The position numbers and the translations under genes are program-made. A stretch of DNA of 64,000 nucleotides from an uncultured Blautia sp. (GTDB taxonomy: Bacteria > Bacillota > Clostridia > Lachnospirales > Lachnospiraceae). The stretch spans positions 1 through 64,000 of the forward strand of contig CAKROE010000007.1 of the NCBI GenBank assembly GCA_934371915.1, written 5' to 3'. Shown here piece by piece: positions 1 to 8,877 of this stretch. Below the pieces are notes generated by a model. The model was not told where the DNA came from and ran no database searches. It saw only the letters and a list, made by a program, of their open reading frames with translations. How positions within the stretch are numbered: position 1 is the stretch's first letter; every line of letters starts with the position of its first letter.

Positions 1-507
1 TACCACGATATATTCCGGTATTACTACCCTGCTTAAAACAATTTCTCCACTCTCATCAATAGGTTTGATTTCTGCCTCTTCAATCTTAGGTGGATATTCT
101 GCAAACAATGTATGGGGGCCGATCACCAGACGCTCAAATGATGTTTCCGCACGAAATGCCATTTTTACCGACTGTTGTGCCTGCACTCCCGGAAGCACCT
201 GCGTACCGGCAATCTCCGTATTTTCGAATCCTTCCGCTTCTACCTGTACGGTATATTCCGCGTATGGTTGTTCTTCCACCGGCTCCATACTGTACTCAAG
301 CGGAGGTGTTTTTAACTCCAGTATCGGTGTCTGTCCTGATGAATCCGTCCGTACTTCCTCCACCGTCTGTCCGCTCTCTCCCGTGTAAGATATTCGCACC
401 AGCGCATTTTCCACCGGACGCGTCCCGTCTTCTGTAAAAACGCTCACTTTCAGCGTTCCATCATCCACCTGATCTTGCTGCGCCCGAACATTTCTATAAA
501 AATCCAT
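1..507 (-). CDS. Partial spore peptidoglycan-binding-type protein (N-terminal part)
   Basis: The gene runs off the left edge; 169 in-frame codons are visible from the ATG at 507, which is preceded by AGGAG. The visible part begins MDFYRNVRAQ and has a carboxypeptidase-regulatory or PEGA-like beta-sandwich, judged from the pattern V-F-x-E-D-G-x-x-P-V-x-x-A-x-V at about residues 23-40 and a second sandwich-like stretch at 75-115. The last visible residues, VVIPEYIVV, resemble the start of the large C-terminal domain of a Lachnospiraceae peptidoglycan-binding family linked to spore cortex lysis; I recognise this from memory and cannot test it here. No signal peptide is visible. It follows the glycosyltransferase gene by 33 bp, so the two may be co-transcribed. 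Confidence 0.55.
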   Translation of the reverse strand, partial: MDFYRNVRAQQDQVDDGTLKVSVFTEDGTRPVENALVRISYTGESGQTVEEVRTDSSGQTPILELKTPPLEYSMEPVEEQPYAEYTVQVEAEGFENTEIAGTQVLPGVQAQQSVKMAFRAETSFERLVIGPHTLFAEYPPKIEEAEIKPIDESGEIVLSRVVIPEYIVV

Positions 508-540
508 TTATTTCTCCTGACAAAGGTCTCTCAGGATAGT

Positions 541-1800
541 TTATGCAATACCATTGGAAAACTTTCTTAAAATAGTTTTCAACTTTCTTACCGGCCAGGT
601 TATCGCGCGTCCAATCTTCCATGAAGTAGATTCTTTCATCTCTTTAATCTTTTTATTCGCTTTTTTAAGATCTTTATTGGTTTCTTTTATTTTTTTCTGG
701 AGGTCTTTTTTTATTTTTTCATTTCTCTCCTGCTCTTGTTTCCTGTTTGCTTCCAACTTTGTAAGCTGCTGTTCTAAGTTCAGTATCCTGATTTCCTGTT
801 TCTGACGTACTTCCTTATTTTCTCTGTTCACACGCTCCAGAAGCTTGCCTTTGGCATCCATTCTATCTTCTGCTTCTATTTCTCTGCGAATAAGTGCATC
901 GAAATAAAATTTCTGTTCTTCTGTCAAGCGCTCTTCTAAACTCTTTTTTTCCTCCTCATCCAGCAGACGATAGGTTCTTTTTATATCCCTCCGTGCAATA
1001 TCCAGCGGAAAACCCATATCCATATTCGGTGCTTTCACATCCCTATAATCTGCAATAAGATAAAGATCCTGAACAAAATTCACAAGATAACCTTCTACAT
1101 TTTTATGTGTTACTTTCTGTGTCATGATTGAATTTTCACGAATTCTTCTCTCAAACAAAACATCTTTAACCGCGGTTGTTCTGTCTGTCAGATACATACA
1201 CATAAATGTTACATAATTATCTTCATGGAGCTGTCCTTCTGTATAGTAAACATTATTATCCTGCAAAAACTTTCGTCTGTAAATTCTGGTTGACTGTTGA
1301 ACTGCCCATTCTCCATTTCTCTGCAATTCAGCCATCAGTTCTGTTCCCTTCATTATACGAGGATACTCATGCTCTATTCGATAACTTTTTTCATAATATG
1401 AATATTTCTTATAAAACTCTTCTGTTTCAAAAAAACTTTTGCCAGCTCCTATCAATATGTCTAACTGATTTTCCTGCATTTTCTCGCAGCACTTTTCCAG
1501 AATTGCAACATTTTTTACTTTATCGTCACTATCCAGAAAATAGATAAATTTTCCCTTCGCAATATGCAGACCCTGATTTCTTGCCACTGAAACACCTTTG
1601 TTTTCCTGATTTATAACAATAACCCGGGCATCTTTTTGTTTCCACTGCTCAAGTATATCTAAAGTACCATCCGTCGACCCGTCATTCACACAGATCACTT
1701 CTATATCGGCATCTCGATCATTGCATACAGATTCCAGACATTCCTCAATATATTTTTCCACATTATAGCAAGGTATAATAATACTTAATTTCTTATCCAA
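541..1800 (-). CDS. Family 2 glycosyltransferase with C-terminal coiled coil
   Basis: A 419-residue GT-A glycosyltransferase. The N-terminal Rossmann-like start (SIIIPCYNVEKYIEECL) and the nucleotide-sugar/metal motif FLDSDD mark GT2. After about residue 300 the protein turns into a long Lys/Glu-rich coiled coil (roughly 310-395) and ends in a basic amphipathic tail, TSWKIGRAITWPVRK, also found in two other GT2 proteins of this window. I chose the TTG at 1800 because GGAG lies six bases upstream; an earlier in-frame TTG at 1824 lacks such a site. Donor and acceptor sugars are unknown; a role in a surface polymer is inferred. A terminator lies just upstream at 1851-1894. Confidence 0.82.
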   Translation of the reverse strand: MDKKLSIIIPCYNVEKYIEECLESVCNDRDADIEVICVNDGSTDGTLDILEQWKQKDARVIVINQENKGVSVARNQGLHIAKGKFIYFLDSDDKVKNVAILEKCCEKMQENQLDILIGAGKSFFETEEFYKKYSYYEKSYRIEHEYPRIMKGTELMAELQRNGEWAVQQSTRIYRRKFLQDNNVYYTEGQLHEDNYVTFMCMYLTDRTTAVKDVLFERRIRENSIMTQKVTHKNVEGYLVNFVQDLYLIADYRDVKAPNMDMGFPLDIARRDIKRTYRLLDEEEKKSLEERLTEEQKFYFDALIRREIEAEDRMDAKGKLLERVNRENKEVRQKQEIRILNLEQQLTKLEANRKQEQERNEKIKKDLQKKIKETNKDLKKANKKIKEMKESTSWKIGRAITWPVRKLKTILRKFSNGIA

Positions 1801-1850
1801 CTTTATCTCCTGCCTTTCTCTCAATATTCTATCATTCGTTTTCTTATTTC

Positions 1851-1894
1851 AAAAAAGAGTGTGAAACTATTCCACAATATTCACACTCTCTTTT
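1851..1894 (-). terminator. Rho-independent terminator after rseP
   Basis: Stem arms GAGTGTGAA (1857-1865) and TTCACACTC (1880-1888) pair perfectly around a 14-nt loop. On the minus strand the hairpin is followed by six T residues. It closes the frr-to-rseP gene string and lies only 50 bp before the next gene start at 1800. Confidence 0.85.
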
Positions 1895-1911
1895 AACCAA
1901 CTTATCCAATT

Positions 1912-3201
1912 TTAAAATATTTTCAAAATATCATTATACATAACAACCACCATCAGCGCCATCAGAAGCATCAGCCCTGCAAAGTGAATCCTGCCCTCAA
2001 TTTCACGGTTGACTGGTTTTCTTCGGATTGCTTCAATAATCAGAAATACCAGACGGCCGCCGTCAAGTGCCGGAAGCGGAAGCAGATTCATCACACCAAG
2101 GTTTGCCGAAAGAAGCACTGCCATATTCAGCATATTCATCCAGAGCATCAGTGCTCCTTCACTCTTGCTCTGCTCATATGTCGTTCCGATAGCATCCACC
2201 ACACCTACCGGACCGCTTAAGTTCTGGAATCCAAGCTGCCCTGTCACAAGCTCTTTCAGGCTGAGGAGCGTCGTTCTGACCATGTATTTGATCTCCAGTG
2301 CGCCGTATTTCAGTACCTGCAATCCTGTGATCTTTGTATAACCTAAATTATAGGAAAATCCAAGCTGAGGCGTCCGGTACTCTCTCGGAGTAATGGTAGC
2401 TGTGTAATCCAGCCCGTCGCGATCATAAGTGATTTCTACCGGCTCATTAGACAACGGATGCTCTTCCAGATATGCATCATATGCTTCTCCGTCTGCAATC
2501 TCCGTCCCGTTGATCGCTGTAATCGTATCTCCGGCCTGTAGCCCTGCCTCCTGAAGCGGCATACTATCAATCAGAGACTCTACAGTCATGGACGATGCAT
2601 CCGAACGATTAAAGCCAAGAAGATACCGTACTGAAACATCCGGTGTATAGGTGATCGTCCTGGTCTCTCCGTCACGTTTCACTTTCATTGTAACTGTATC
2701 ACCTTCTTTGAGGTCATTCAGATACATATAAACATACAGATCTTTTGCCAGATCTACATGATAACCATCGTATTCAGTAATTACATCACCTTTTTCAAGG
2801 CCTGCCTCTGCTACCGGTGATCCGCTCTCTACTTCAACGACCTCTGCCGGATCATAACCAACAAAACCTACAATGATCACTGCCAGCACAAATGCCAGAA
2901 TAAAATTAAACACCGGGCCTGCCGCAACAACAGAGATTCTTCCCCCTACCGACGCTGCATTAAAAGAACCCGGGAGATTTTCCTCATTTGTGTCCTCACC
3001 GACCATTGCACAGGAGCCACCAATCGGAAGTAATTTCAGAGAATAACGAGTTTCCCCCTTCTGGAAACTGAAGAGTCTCGGTCCCATTCCCAGAGAAAAC
3101 TCTGTAACCCCGATGCCATTTAATTTTGCAAACAAAAAATGTCCAAATTCATGAAAAAGAATGATTGCGCTGAAAATGATTACAGCAATCAGTATCTTCA
3201 A
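1912..3201 (-). CDS. rseP: RIP metalloprotease RseP (site-2 protease)
   Basis: A membrane zinc protease of the S2P/M50 family that cleaves membrane-embedded substrates such as anti-sigma factors or remnant signal peptides. The zinc motif HEFGH sits at residues 17-21 inside the first membrane helix, two PDZ-like regions lie at about 120-290, and the third ligand motif LPALDGG is near the C terminus. The TTG at 3201 is preferred: it follows the dxr stop codon directly, a GGTGG ribosome site sits just upstream, and it gives the short N terminus (MKILIAVIIFS) usual for the family. An in-frame ATG at 3237 would overlap dxr by 35 bp. The dxr-rseP pairing is common in Firmicutes. Confidence 0.95.
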   Translation of the reverse strand: MKILIAVIIFSAIILFHEFGHFLFAKLNGIGVTEFSLGMGPRLFSFQKGETRYSLKLLPIGGSCAMVGEDTNEENLPGSFNAASVGGRISVVAAGPVFNFILAFVLAVIIVGFVGYDPAEVVEVESGSPVAEAGLEKGDVITEYDGYHVDLAKDLYVYMYLNDLKEGDTVTMKVKRDGETRTITYTPDVSVRYLLGFNRSDASSMTVESLIDSMPLQEAGLQAGDTITAINGTEIADGEAYDAYLEEHPLSNEPVEITYDRDGLDYTATITPREYRTPQLGFSYNLGYTKITGLQVLKYGALEIKYMVRTTLLSLKELVTGQLGFQNLSGPVGVVDAIGTTYEQSKSEGALMLWMNMLNMAVLLSANLGVMNLLPLPALDGGRLVFLIIEAIRRKPVNREIEGRIHFAGLMLLMALMVVVMYNDILKIF

Positions 3202-3202
3202 A

Positions 3203-4345
3203 TTACCACCTGCTTTCGATCCATTGATAAGTTTCACTCTCTACTGAAAGAATTTCTTCAAGATTCGGATTCTCAATTACTTTATGTCGTTCCATCGACT
3301 GTGCGATAATATCATAAATATCAAGAAAGCCAATCTCCTGATGAAGAAATTTGCTTACTGCCAGTTCGTTTGCCGCATTAAAGACCGTTGGCATCGAACC
3401 GCCTGCTCTCGATGCCTGCATTGCCATCGGAAGTCCCAGAAATGTCTCCATATCCGGTTCTTCAAATGTAATTTGCCTAAGTGCCGCAAAATCCAGACGG
3501 TCTCCTCCAAGGTATCTTCTGTGCGGATAATATAACGCATATTGTATTGGCAGACGCATATCCGGAGTTCCAAGCTGTGCAATAATTCCTCCATCCTTAA
3601 ATTCTACCATGGAGTGAATCACACTCTGTGGCTGGACAACTACCTGAATATGATCCAGATCCACATCAAACAGCCACCTTGCTTCCATAACTTCCAGACC
3701 TTTATTGACCAGTGTCGCAGAATCTACGGTAATCTTCTGTCCCATCACCCAGTTTGGATGTTTCAGAGTATCAGCAAGCGTAACTGTTTCCAGATCTTTA
3801 CGCTTTCTTCCACGGAAAGGTCCTCCCGATGCAGTAATCAACAGTTTATGTATCTCCGAACAATGTTCTCCATTCAACGACTGAAAAATCGCACTGTGTT
3901 CGCTGTCCACGGGCAGAATCTGCACACCATATTCTTTTGCCATAGGCATAATCAGATGACCTGCTGTCACAAGTGTCTCTTTATTTGCAAGCGCGATGTC
4001 CTTACCTGCACGGATAGCTTCAATCGTCGGACGAATTCCAAGCATACCCACAATTGCTGTAACAAGAATTTCTGTTTCCGGCATGGCAGCCAGTTCCAAA
4101 AGCCCGTCCATTCCGGAAACAACTTTCGTATCTGTATCTTTAATCTTATCTGCAAGATCTTTCGCTGCGTTTTCATCCCATACAGCAACAAGACGTGGCG
4201 AAAACTCCCGAACCTGTTCTTCCAGTTTCCGGATGTTTCTTCCGGCACTGATGCCCAGCACTTCGATATCTCCATTGGCCCGGACTACATCCAGCGTCTG
4301 TGTTCCGATCGAACCCGTAGATCCTAAAATTGCAATTTTTTTCAT
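3203..4345 (-). CDS. dxr: 1-deoxy-D-xylulose 5-phosphate reductoisomerase
   Basis: A 380-residue enzyme that converts 1-deoxy-D-xylulose 5-phosphate to 2-C-methyl-D-erythritol 4-phosphate with NADPH, the committed step of the MEP isoprenoid pathway in the cytosol. The NADPH-binding start ILGSTGSIGTQTLD and the catalytic metal-binding segment VDSEHSA are both present, and the length is normal. The ATG at 4345 has an AGGAG site; a longer reading frame from 4366 adds only seven unlikely residues. It lies between cdsA and rseP in a tight minus-strand string, placing precursor synthesis next to UppS, which uses the isoprenoid product. Confidence 0.97.
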   Translation of the reverse strand: MKKIAILGSTGSIGTQTLDVVRANGDIEVLGISAGRNIRKLEEQVREFSPRLVAVWDENAAKDLADKIKDTDTKVVSGMDGLLELAAMPETEILVTAIVGMLGIRPTIEAIRAGKDIALANKETLVTAGHLIMPMAKEYGVQILPVDSEHSAIFQSLNGEHCSEIHKLLITASGGPFRGRKRKDLETVTLADTLKHPNWVMGQKITVDSATLVNKGLEVMEARWLFDVDLDHIQVVVQPQSVIHSMVEFKDGGIIAQLGTPDMRLPIQYALYYPHRRYLGGDRLDFAALRQITFEEPDMETFLGLPMAMQASRAGGSMPTVFNAANELAVSKFLHQEIGFLDIYDIIAQSMERHKVIENPNLEEILSVESETYQWIESRW

Positions 4346-4365
4346 GCTTTTCTCCTTTTGCAACA

Positions 4366-5160
4366 TCAGATACCAAGAATTATTTTGGCAAGATAGTAAA
4401 TAACCGGTGCAGTAAAGATCACACTGTCAAAGCGATCCAGAATGCCGCCATGTCCCGGTATCAGTTTACCATAGTCTTTGATTCCCTGGTTTCTCTTGAT
4501 TGCGGACGCTGCAAGATCCCCAACCATGGAAATCAATGCACCGATGCCGCAAATCACTGCATATTCCACCATCGGTCCCTGTATCGCAGCAGCATAGATT
4601 ACTCCCAGAAGTGCAGCTCCGACAACTCCACCGATGCCGCCTTCTACAGATTTCTTCGGACTGAGTACCGGTGCCATCTTATGCTTCCCAATGAGCATTC
4701 CCACACAATACGCACATGTATCGCATCCCCATGAGCAAAGGAAAATCAGCCAGACAATAAATTTACCATCTGGAAGATTCCTTGTCAGAAGAATAAAAGA
4801 CAACATTACTGCCACATAAACCACACCGAAAAACGCAGACATTATCTGATGTGCATTATATTTCGGATATGTAAACACATAAACAAACATAAGCAAAATC
4901 AGAGAAACCAGAACAGTCATTAAACCATAGCTTTCAAATCCCAAAAGCAGACTGACATAATAAAGGATTGCTCCCAGATATCCAATAATTTCCAATAATC
5001 CGGTACCTTCCCCATGTACCCCCATTGCCTTATAAAGTTCCTGCATTCCGATCAGCGAAATACATAACAATGTGAAAAAGAGCACATAACCACCACTTAT
5101 GATCGTAAGCAACGCTGCAATCACAAGTAAAATTCCACTTATGAGTCGTGTTTTAAACAT
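4366..5160 (-). CDS. cdsA: Phosphatidate cytidylyltransferase
   Basis: A 264-residue integral membrane enzyme that makes CDP-diacylglycerol from CTP and phosphatidate for phospholipid synthesis. It shows several hydrophobic helices and the C-terminal CdsA signature region (GDLAASAIKRNQGIKDYG, then PGHGGILDRFDS), which carries the metal-binding Asp residues. The ATG at 5160 has a strong GGGGG-type ribosome site lying in the end of uppS, whose stop is at 5163, so the two are translationally close. The order uppS-cdsA-dxr-rseP is a classic Firmicute envelope operon. Confidence 0.96.
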   Translation of the reverse strand: MFKTRLISGILLVIAALLTIISGGYVLFFTLLCISLIGMQELYKAMGVHGEGTGLLEIIGYLGAILYYVSLLLGFESYGLMTVLVSLILLMFVYVFTYPKYNAHQIMSAFFGVVYVAVMLSFILLTRNLPDGKFIVWLIFLCSWGCDTCAYCVGMLIGKHKMAPVLSPKKSVEGGIGGVVGAALLGVIYAAAIQGPMVEYAVICGIGALISMVGDLAASAIKRNQGIKDYGKLIPGHGGILDRFDSVIFTAPVIYYLAKIILGI

Positions 5161-5162
5161 AA

Positions 5163-5870
5163 TTATTCCCCCTTCACGCCTCCAAAGCGACGATCTCTGC
5201 TATTATATTTTTCGATTGCTTTAATCAGATCTTCTTTATGAAAATCCGGCCACGGCACATCTGTAAAGTAGAACTCCGTATATGCAAGCTGCCACATCAG
5301 GAAATTAGACAGTCTCTGCTCCCCACTTGTACGAATCAGAAGATCAGGATCCGGAACTCCGGCTGTATCCAGATAATTTTCAAAGAGAGATTCATCAATC
5401 TCTGCAGGAGTACACTTGCCATCAGCAACATCCTGCGCCAGTTTGCGAACTCCACGAACGATTTCATCCCTGCTGCCATAGTTTAATGCAATCTGAAAGT
5501 ACAGTTCGTCATAATCTTTTGAGAACTCTTCCAACTCGCGGATTTTGTCCTGAATATCCGGTGCAAATGCAGAAGGATCCCCAATAATCTTTACACGCAT
5601 ATGGTTTTTCTCTGCACTCTTCATACATTTCTTAAGATAGCTGCGGAACAGTTTCATCAGTCCCTCAACTTCTTCTCTGGAACGTTTCCAGTTCTCTGTG
5701 GAAAAAGCATAAACCGTCAGATACTTTACTCCAAGATCTTTGATGTCATCACAGATATTTTCAAGGTTGGCACAGCCTTTAATATGTCCATATCCTCTCG
5801 GCATCCCCTTGGCTTTTGCCCATCTGCCATTGCCATCAAGAATAATCGCAATATGATTCGGTACTTTCAT
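5163..5870 (-). CDS. uppS: Isoprenyl transferase (undecaprenyl diphosphate synthase)
   Basis: A 235-residue cytosolic cis-prenyltransferase that elongates farnesyl diphosphate with isopentenyl diphosphate to make the C55 carrier for cell wall and surface glycans. The catalytic segment HIAIILDGNGRWAK (Asp at residue 12), the FSTENWKR segment and the C-terminal signature DLLIRTSGEQRLSNFLMWQ are present. The ATG at 5870 is chosen for its AGGAG site; a longer frame from 5909 adds 13 residues without support. The product would feed the many undecaprenyl-linked glycosyltransferases seen later in the window. Confidence 0.96.
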   Translation of the reverse strand: MKVPNHIAIILDGNGRWAKAKGMPRGYGHIKGCANLENICDDIKDLGVKYLTVYAFSTENWKRSREEVEGLMKLFRSYLKKCMKSAEKNHMRVKIIGDPSAFAPDIQDKIRELEEFSKDYDELYFQIALNYGSRDEIVRGVRKLAQDVADGKCTPAEIDESLFENYLDTAGVPDPDLLIRTSGEQRLSNFLMWQLAYTEFYFTDVPWPDFHKEDLIKAIEKYNSRDRRFGGVKGE

Positions 5871-5915
5871 ATGTTCTCCTTTTATTTCGAAAAGATTCCT
5901 GTATTTCAACAGAAA

Positions 5916-5936
5916 GAGAGCCTTAATGCGGCTCTC
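5916..5936 (-). terminator. Hairpin between frr and uppS, possible weak terminator
   Basis: Arms GAGAGCC (5916-5922) and GGCTCTC (5930-5936) pair perfectly around seven bases in the frr-uppS gap. On the minus strand the stem is followed by TTTCTGTTG, a poor T-run, so it may cause partial termination, protect the mRNA end, or do neither. Confidence 0.5.
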
Positions 5937-5958
5937 CCTCCTCTTTCTGTCTGTGTCA

Positions 5959-6510
5959 TTATACAGTCAGAATTTCTTTCGCTTTTGTATCTACTGCTGC
6001 ATCAATTTTTTTGATAAACTTGTCTGTAAGCTTCTGTACAGAATCTTCCAGATCTTTGATTTCATCTTCAGAAACATCCTGCTTAGCCAGCTTCTTGAAT
6101 GCATCGTTTGCATCACGACGGATATTTCTCACTGCGACCTTAGCTGCCTCACCTTTTTTCTTAACGTCTTTTACAAGTTCTTTACGACGTTCTTCTGTAA
6201 GCTCAGGCAGAACCAGGCGGATAAGCTTTCCATCGTTACTCGGATTCAGACCAAGGTCTGATGTAAGAATTGCTTTTTCAATGCTTTTGATCAGGCTGGA
6301 TTCCCATGGCTGAATCTGAATCATACGAGCCTCCGGAACAGTAATATTAGCTACCTGCTGAAGCGGTGTCGGGCTTCCATAATAATCTACTGTAATTTTG
6401 TCAAGAATATGCGGATTTGCACGGCCGGCACGAATCGTTGTAAGCTCCTCCTCAAAACCACTTAATGTCTTTGTCATTTTCTGCTCATATTTCTGAACTC
6501 TTTCATCCAT
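5959..6510 (-). CDS. frr: Ribosome recycling factor
   Basis: A 183-residue cytosolic factor that, with EF-G, splits post-termination ribosomes. The length is normal and the family features are clear: the start with R-x-Q/K-x-x-x-K-M ([12 protein letters not shown]), the segment [14 protein letters not shown], and the conserved [11 protein letters not shown] region ([14 protein letters not shown]). The ATG at 6510 has a GGGAG site. It follows pyrH by 56 bp in the usual bacterial order pyrH-frr. Confidence 0.97.
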   Translation of the reverse strand: MDERVQKYEQKMTKTLSGFEEELTTIRAGRANPHILDKITVDYYGSPTPLQQVANITVPEARMIQIQPWESSLIKSIEKAILTSDLGLNPSNDGKLIRLVLPELTEERRKELVKDVKKKGEAAKVAVRNIRRDANDAFKKLAKQDVSEDEIKDLEDSVQKLTDKFIKKIDAAVDTKAKEILTV

Positions 6511-6566
6511 TTGTCAAACTCTCCCTCTTCTGATTTTTATTACCTTCTCTTATATAAATATAAAAC

Positions 6567-7262
6567 TTATACAGTTACTTTTGTACCTGTAAATTTGCCA
6601 TGTACAGCATTTACAATGCTGTCTTTTTCTTCAAGTCCAAATACCAACATCGGCATCTTCTGTTCCAGACACATAATAGATGCTGTCAGATCCATTGCAG
6701 CCAGTTTCTTATCTACAACTTCTTCGATAGAGATTTCATCATACTTCACTGCATTTGGATTCAGTTTCGGATCGCTGTCGTAAATTCCATCTACTGCTTT
6801 TGCAAGGAGAATTGCTTCAGCCTCAATTTCAACCGCACGAAGCACAGTTGCTGTATCTGTAGAAAAATACGGGTGTCCTGTACCGCCTGCAAAAAAGAGA
6901 ATCTTGCCTTCTGCAAAAGCTTCTTCTACAGCATCTTTAGAATAAAGGCTGGTAAATGCGCCACATATAAACGGAGTAAAGATTTCTGTCTTAAGTCCCA
7001 GATATCTGCAGATATCAGAAACATAAATACAGTTCATAACCGTAGCAAGCATTCCAATCTGATCTGCTTTGTTGCGGTTGATCGTCTCGCTGGTGCGACC
7101 TCTCCAGAAGTTACCGCCGCCGATTACAATACCTACCTGCGTACCTTCCTCTGCAATCGTGCGGATCTGCTTTGCAACAGCAATGACTGTTTCCTCATCA
7201 AATCCTCTTTTGGCAGCTCCGGCAAGAGCTTCTCCACTTAATTTGAGTAAAATTCTTTTCAT
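6567..7262 (-). CDS. pyrH: UMP kinase
   Basis: A 231-residue cytosolic kinase of the amino acid kinase fold that phosphorylates UMP to UDP. The start (RILLKLSGEALAG), the glycine-rich IGGGNFWRGR motif and the acidic ATP-site region (AVDGIYDSDPKLNPNA) match bacterial PyrH. Length is slightly short but in the family range. The ATG at 7262 has AAAGGA upstream. It precedes frr and probably starts the envelope/translation string. Confidence 0.96.
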   Translation of the reverse strand: MKRILLKLSGEALAGAAKRGFDEETVIAVAKQIRTIAEEGTQVGIVIGGGNFWRGRTSETINRNKADQIGMLATVMNCIYVSDICRYLGLKTEIFTPFICGAFTSLYSKDAVEEAFAEGKILFFAGGTGHPYFSTDTATVLRAVEIEAEAILLAKAVDGIYDSDPKLNPNAVKYDEISIEEVVDKKLAAMDLTASIMCLEQKMPMLVFGLEEKDSIVNAVHGKFTGTKVTV

Positions 7263-7309
7263 AAATTTATCCTTTCTGTAAACAGATTCAGATCAAAGTT
7301 CTCGAACCT

Positions 7310-8269
7310 TTACCATACACCTGTTACAATTTCATTTCCATTTTCATCTACAGATGTAGATACTGTAAAGTCTGAGTAATAGTAATATCCTGTCGTTCCT
7401 GCAGTATCATCGTCATCATACTCCGAAGACTGTGATGCGCCAACTGCACTTTCCAAATCATCAATGGACATTCCGATATAACTCTCTGCCTTCTGAATCG
7501 TAGAATTCGTCGGATCGGTATTATTGTCATCCGAATCAGAATTATTATCTGCGGATGGTGTACTTGTCGGATTTGCATTATTGCTGTCGGAATTTGAAGA
7601 ATTACTTGAGTTGGAATCATCTGATGAATCCGTCGGGGTCGGTGTTGCAGAAGAATCACTGTCTGAATCATCTGTTGACAGACCAAGTCGTTTCTTGACA
7701 TCATTTAATGTAGAAACTTCTTTCGTGCTGCTCGCTGTCAGATAAGTCGCGTAAGGGATCGAATCATCTCCGCTTCCATCCATACGAAGCGTGATCTGCT
7801 TCATCGTTGTCAATGGCAGTTTACGGAAAAAGCACTCATTTTTTTCTTCATCAGAATACGTAATACGGATATCGTATGTTACAGAAGAACTTCCCTTCTC
7901 ATAGTAGTAAACCGCATTTTCACCATTTTTAAGAGTAAACATACCATTTACCAGGTCATCGCCCCATTCATCATCTTCTGAATCATCTGAAGGAGTTTCA
8001 CGGACATAAATAGCTGCCACTTCTGACCCGGTCTTATTTACAATCGTGACCTTCGATGCAGTGGAAGTCTTCTCTCCCATCACATTCTTCTCAACAGTTT
8101 CTTCCATATTTATCAGCTCCGGTGTAGGGGTAGCTGTCACTGCTGTCTCCTGCGTCGGTGTCGGAGTTGCCTGCACTACGGAGTCTCCTGAATTCTTCTT
8201 TCCGCAACCGGAAATCACAACCGCAAGAGCCATCAATCCGGCAACTGCAAGATATTTTTTCTTAAACAT
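7310..8269 (-). CDS. Serine/aspartate-rich lipoprotein of unknown function
   Basis: A 319-residue predicted lipoprotein. It has a lipoprotein signal peptide ending in the lipobox VISGC (Cys at about 22), a Thr-Pro linker, a beta-rich region with an Asp/Glu-rich stretch (DDSEDDEWGDDLVNG) at roughly 95-110, a very long low-complexity Ser/Asn/Asp linker at about 200-250, and a C-terminal domain of about 60 residues beginning IQKAESYIGMSIDDLESAVG, which resembles a BLIP/SmpA-like fold only loosely. I do not recognise a family with a known function. It has its own promoter at 8327-8354 and a good GAGG ribosome site. Surface exposure is inferred. Confidence 0.8.
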   Translation of the reverse strand: MFKKKYLAVAGLMALAVVISGCGKKNSGDSVVQATPTPTQETAVTATPTPELINMEETVEKNVMGEKTSTASKVTIVNKTGSEVAAIYVRETPSDDSEDDEWGDDLVNGMFTLKNGENAVYYYEKGSSSVTYDIRITYSDEEKNECFFRKLPLTTMKQITLRMDGSGDDSIPYATYLTASSTKEVSTLNDVKKRLGLSTDDSDSDSSATPTPTDSSDDSNSSNSSNSDSNNANPTSTPSADNNSDSDDNNTDPTNSTIQKAESYIGMSIDDLESAVGASQSSEYDDDDTAGTTGYYYYSDFTVSTSVDENGNEIVTGVW

Positions 8270-8326
8270 ATATATTTCCTCCTATTCTGAATATGGAATA
8301 GTTATATAACATCATCTTTTAATACA

Positions 8327-8354
8327 ATTATACAGAGTATCCGAATCTTGTCAA
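8327..8354 (-). promoter_or_regulatory. SigmaA-type promoter of the lipoprotein gene
   Basis: On the minus strand TTGACA (8354-8349) and TATAAT (8332-8327) are both consensus matches with 16 bp between them. The predicted start is about 60 bp before the ATG at 8269. Confidence 0.8.
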
Positions 8355-8387
8355 CTGAATGTGCAGCAATTCACACATTTTTTAGAG

Positions 8388-8855
8388 TTATAGATTCTTT
8401 ACTTTAAACTCTCTCTCCGCCTCTCTGCGCTGATCTTTCTTCGCAATGTCCTGGCGTTTATCGTAGAGCTTTTTGCCTCGTGCCACACCTATCTCAAGCT
8501 TGACAAGACTGTTTTTGAAATAGACTTTCAGCGGTACAAGTGTCAGACCTTTTTCCTGAAGACTGCCTTCAATCTTGTTAATTTCATGTCTGTGAAGAAG
8601 CAGTTTTCTTACACGCATCGGGTCTTTATTAAAGATGTTGCCTTTCTCATACGGGCTGATATGCATACCGTATATATATACCTCACCCTTTTCTACTCGG
8701 ATAAAGGATTCTTTGATGCTGCATTTCCCTGCACGAAGTGATTTTACTTCCGTACCTGCAAGTGCGATTCCTGCCTCATAAGTATCTTCAATAAAATAAT
8801 CATGAAATGCTTTTTTGTTGTTGGCGATCAGCTTCATTCCTGCTTTTTTTGCCAC
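8388..8855 (-). CDS. smpB: SsrA-binding protein SmpB
   Basis: A 155-residue tmRNA partner that brings tmRNA to stalled ribosomes. Family segments are clear: [23 protein letters not shown] at the start (split here from the following V-K-S-L-R-A-G-K), [14 protein letters not shown], and the basic C-terminal tail [20 protein letters not shown] at 8855 is the best start: GGAGG lies eight bases upstream, and it yields the usual M-A-K-x-x-x-K-L-I-A-N-N N terminus. An ATG at 8837 and an upstream in-frame ATG at 8864 are alternatives. It lies 22 bp behind rnr, a common pairing since RNase R works with trans-translation. Confidence 0.96.
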   Translation of the reverse strand: MAKKAGMKLIANNKKAFHDYFIEDTYEAGIALAGTEVKSLRAGKCSIKESFIRVEKGEVYIYGMHISPYEKGNIFNKDPMRVRKLLLHRHEINKIEGSLQEKGLTLVPLKVYFKNSLVKLEIGVARGKKLYDKRQDIAKKDQRREAEREFKVKNL

Positions 8856-8877
8856 GAGCCACACCTCCCTCGTTCAA

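Noticed and set aside
3542..4327. 261-codon plus-strand reading frame
   Set aside because: It is antisense to dxr, whose protein is fully recognisable; the plus-strand product is rich in Cys, His and Phe and matches no family.
7500..7680. Ser/Asp/Asn-rich low-complexity DNA as a non-coding repeat
   Set aside because: It stays in frame inside the lipoprotein gene and joins two folded-looking parts, so it is a linker.
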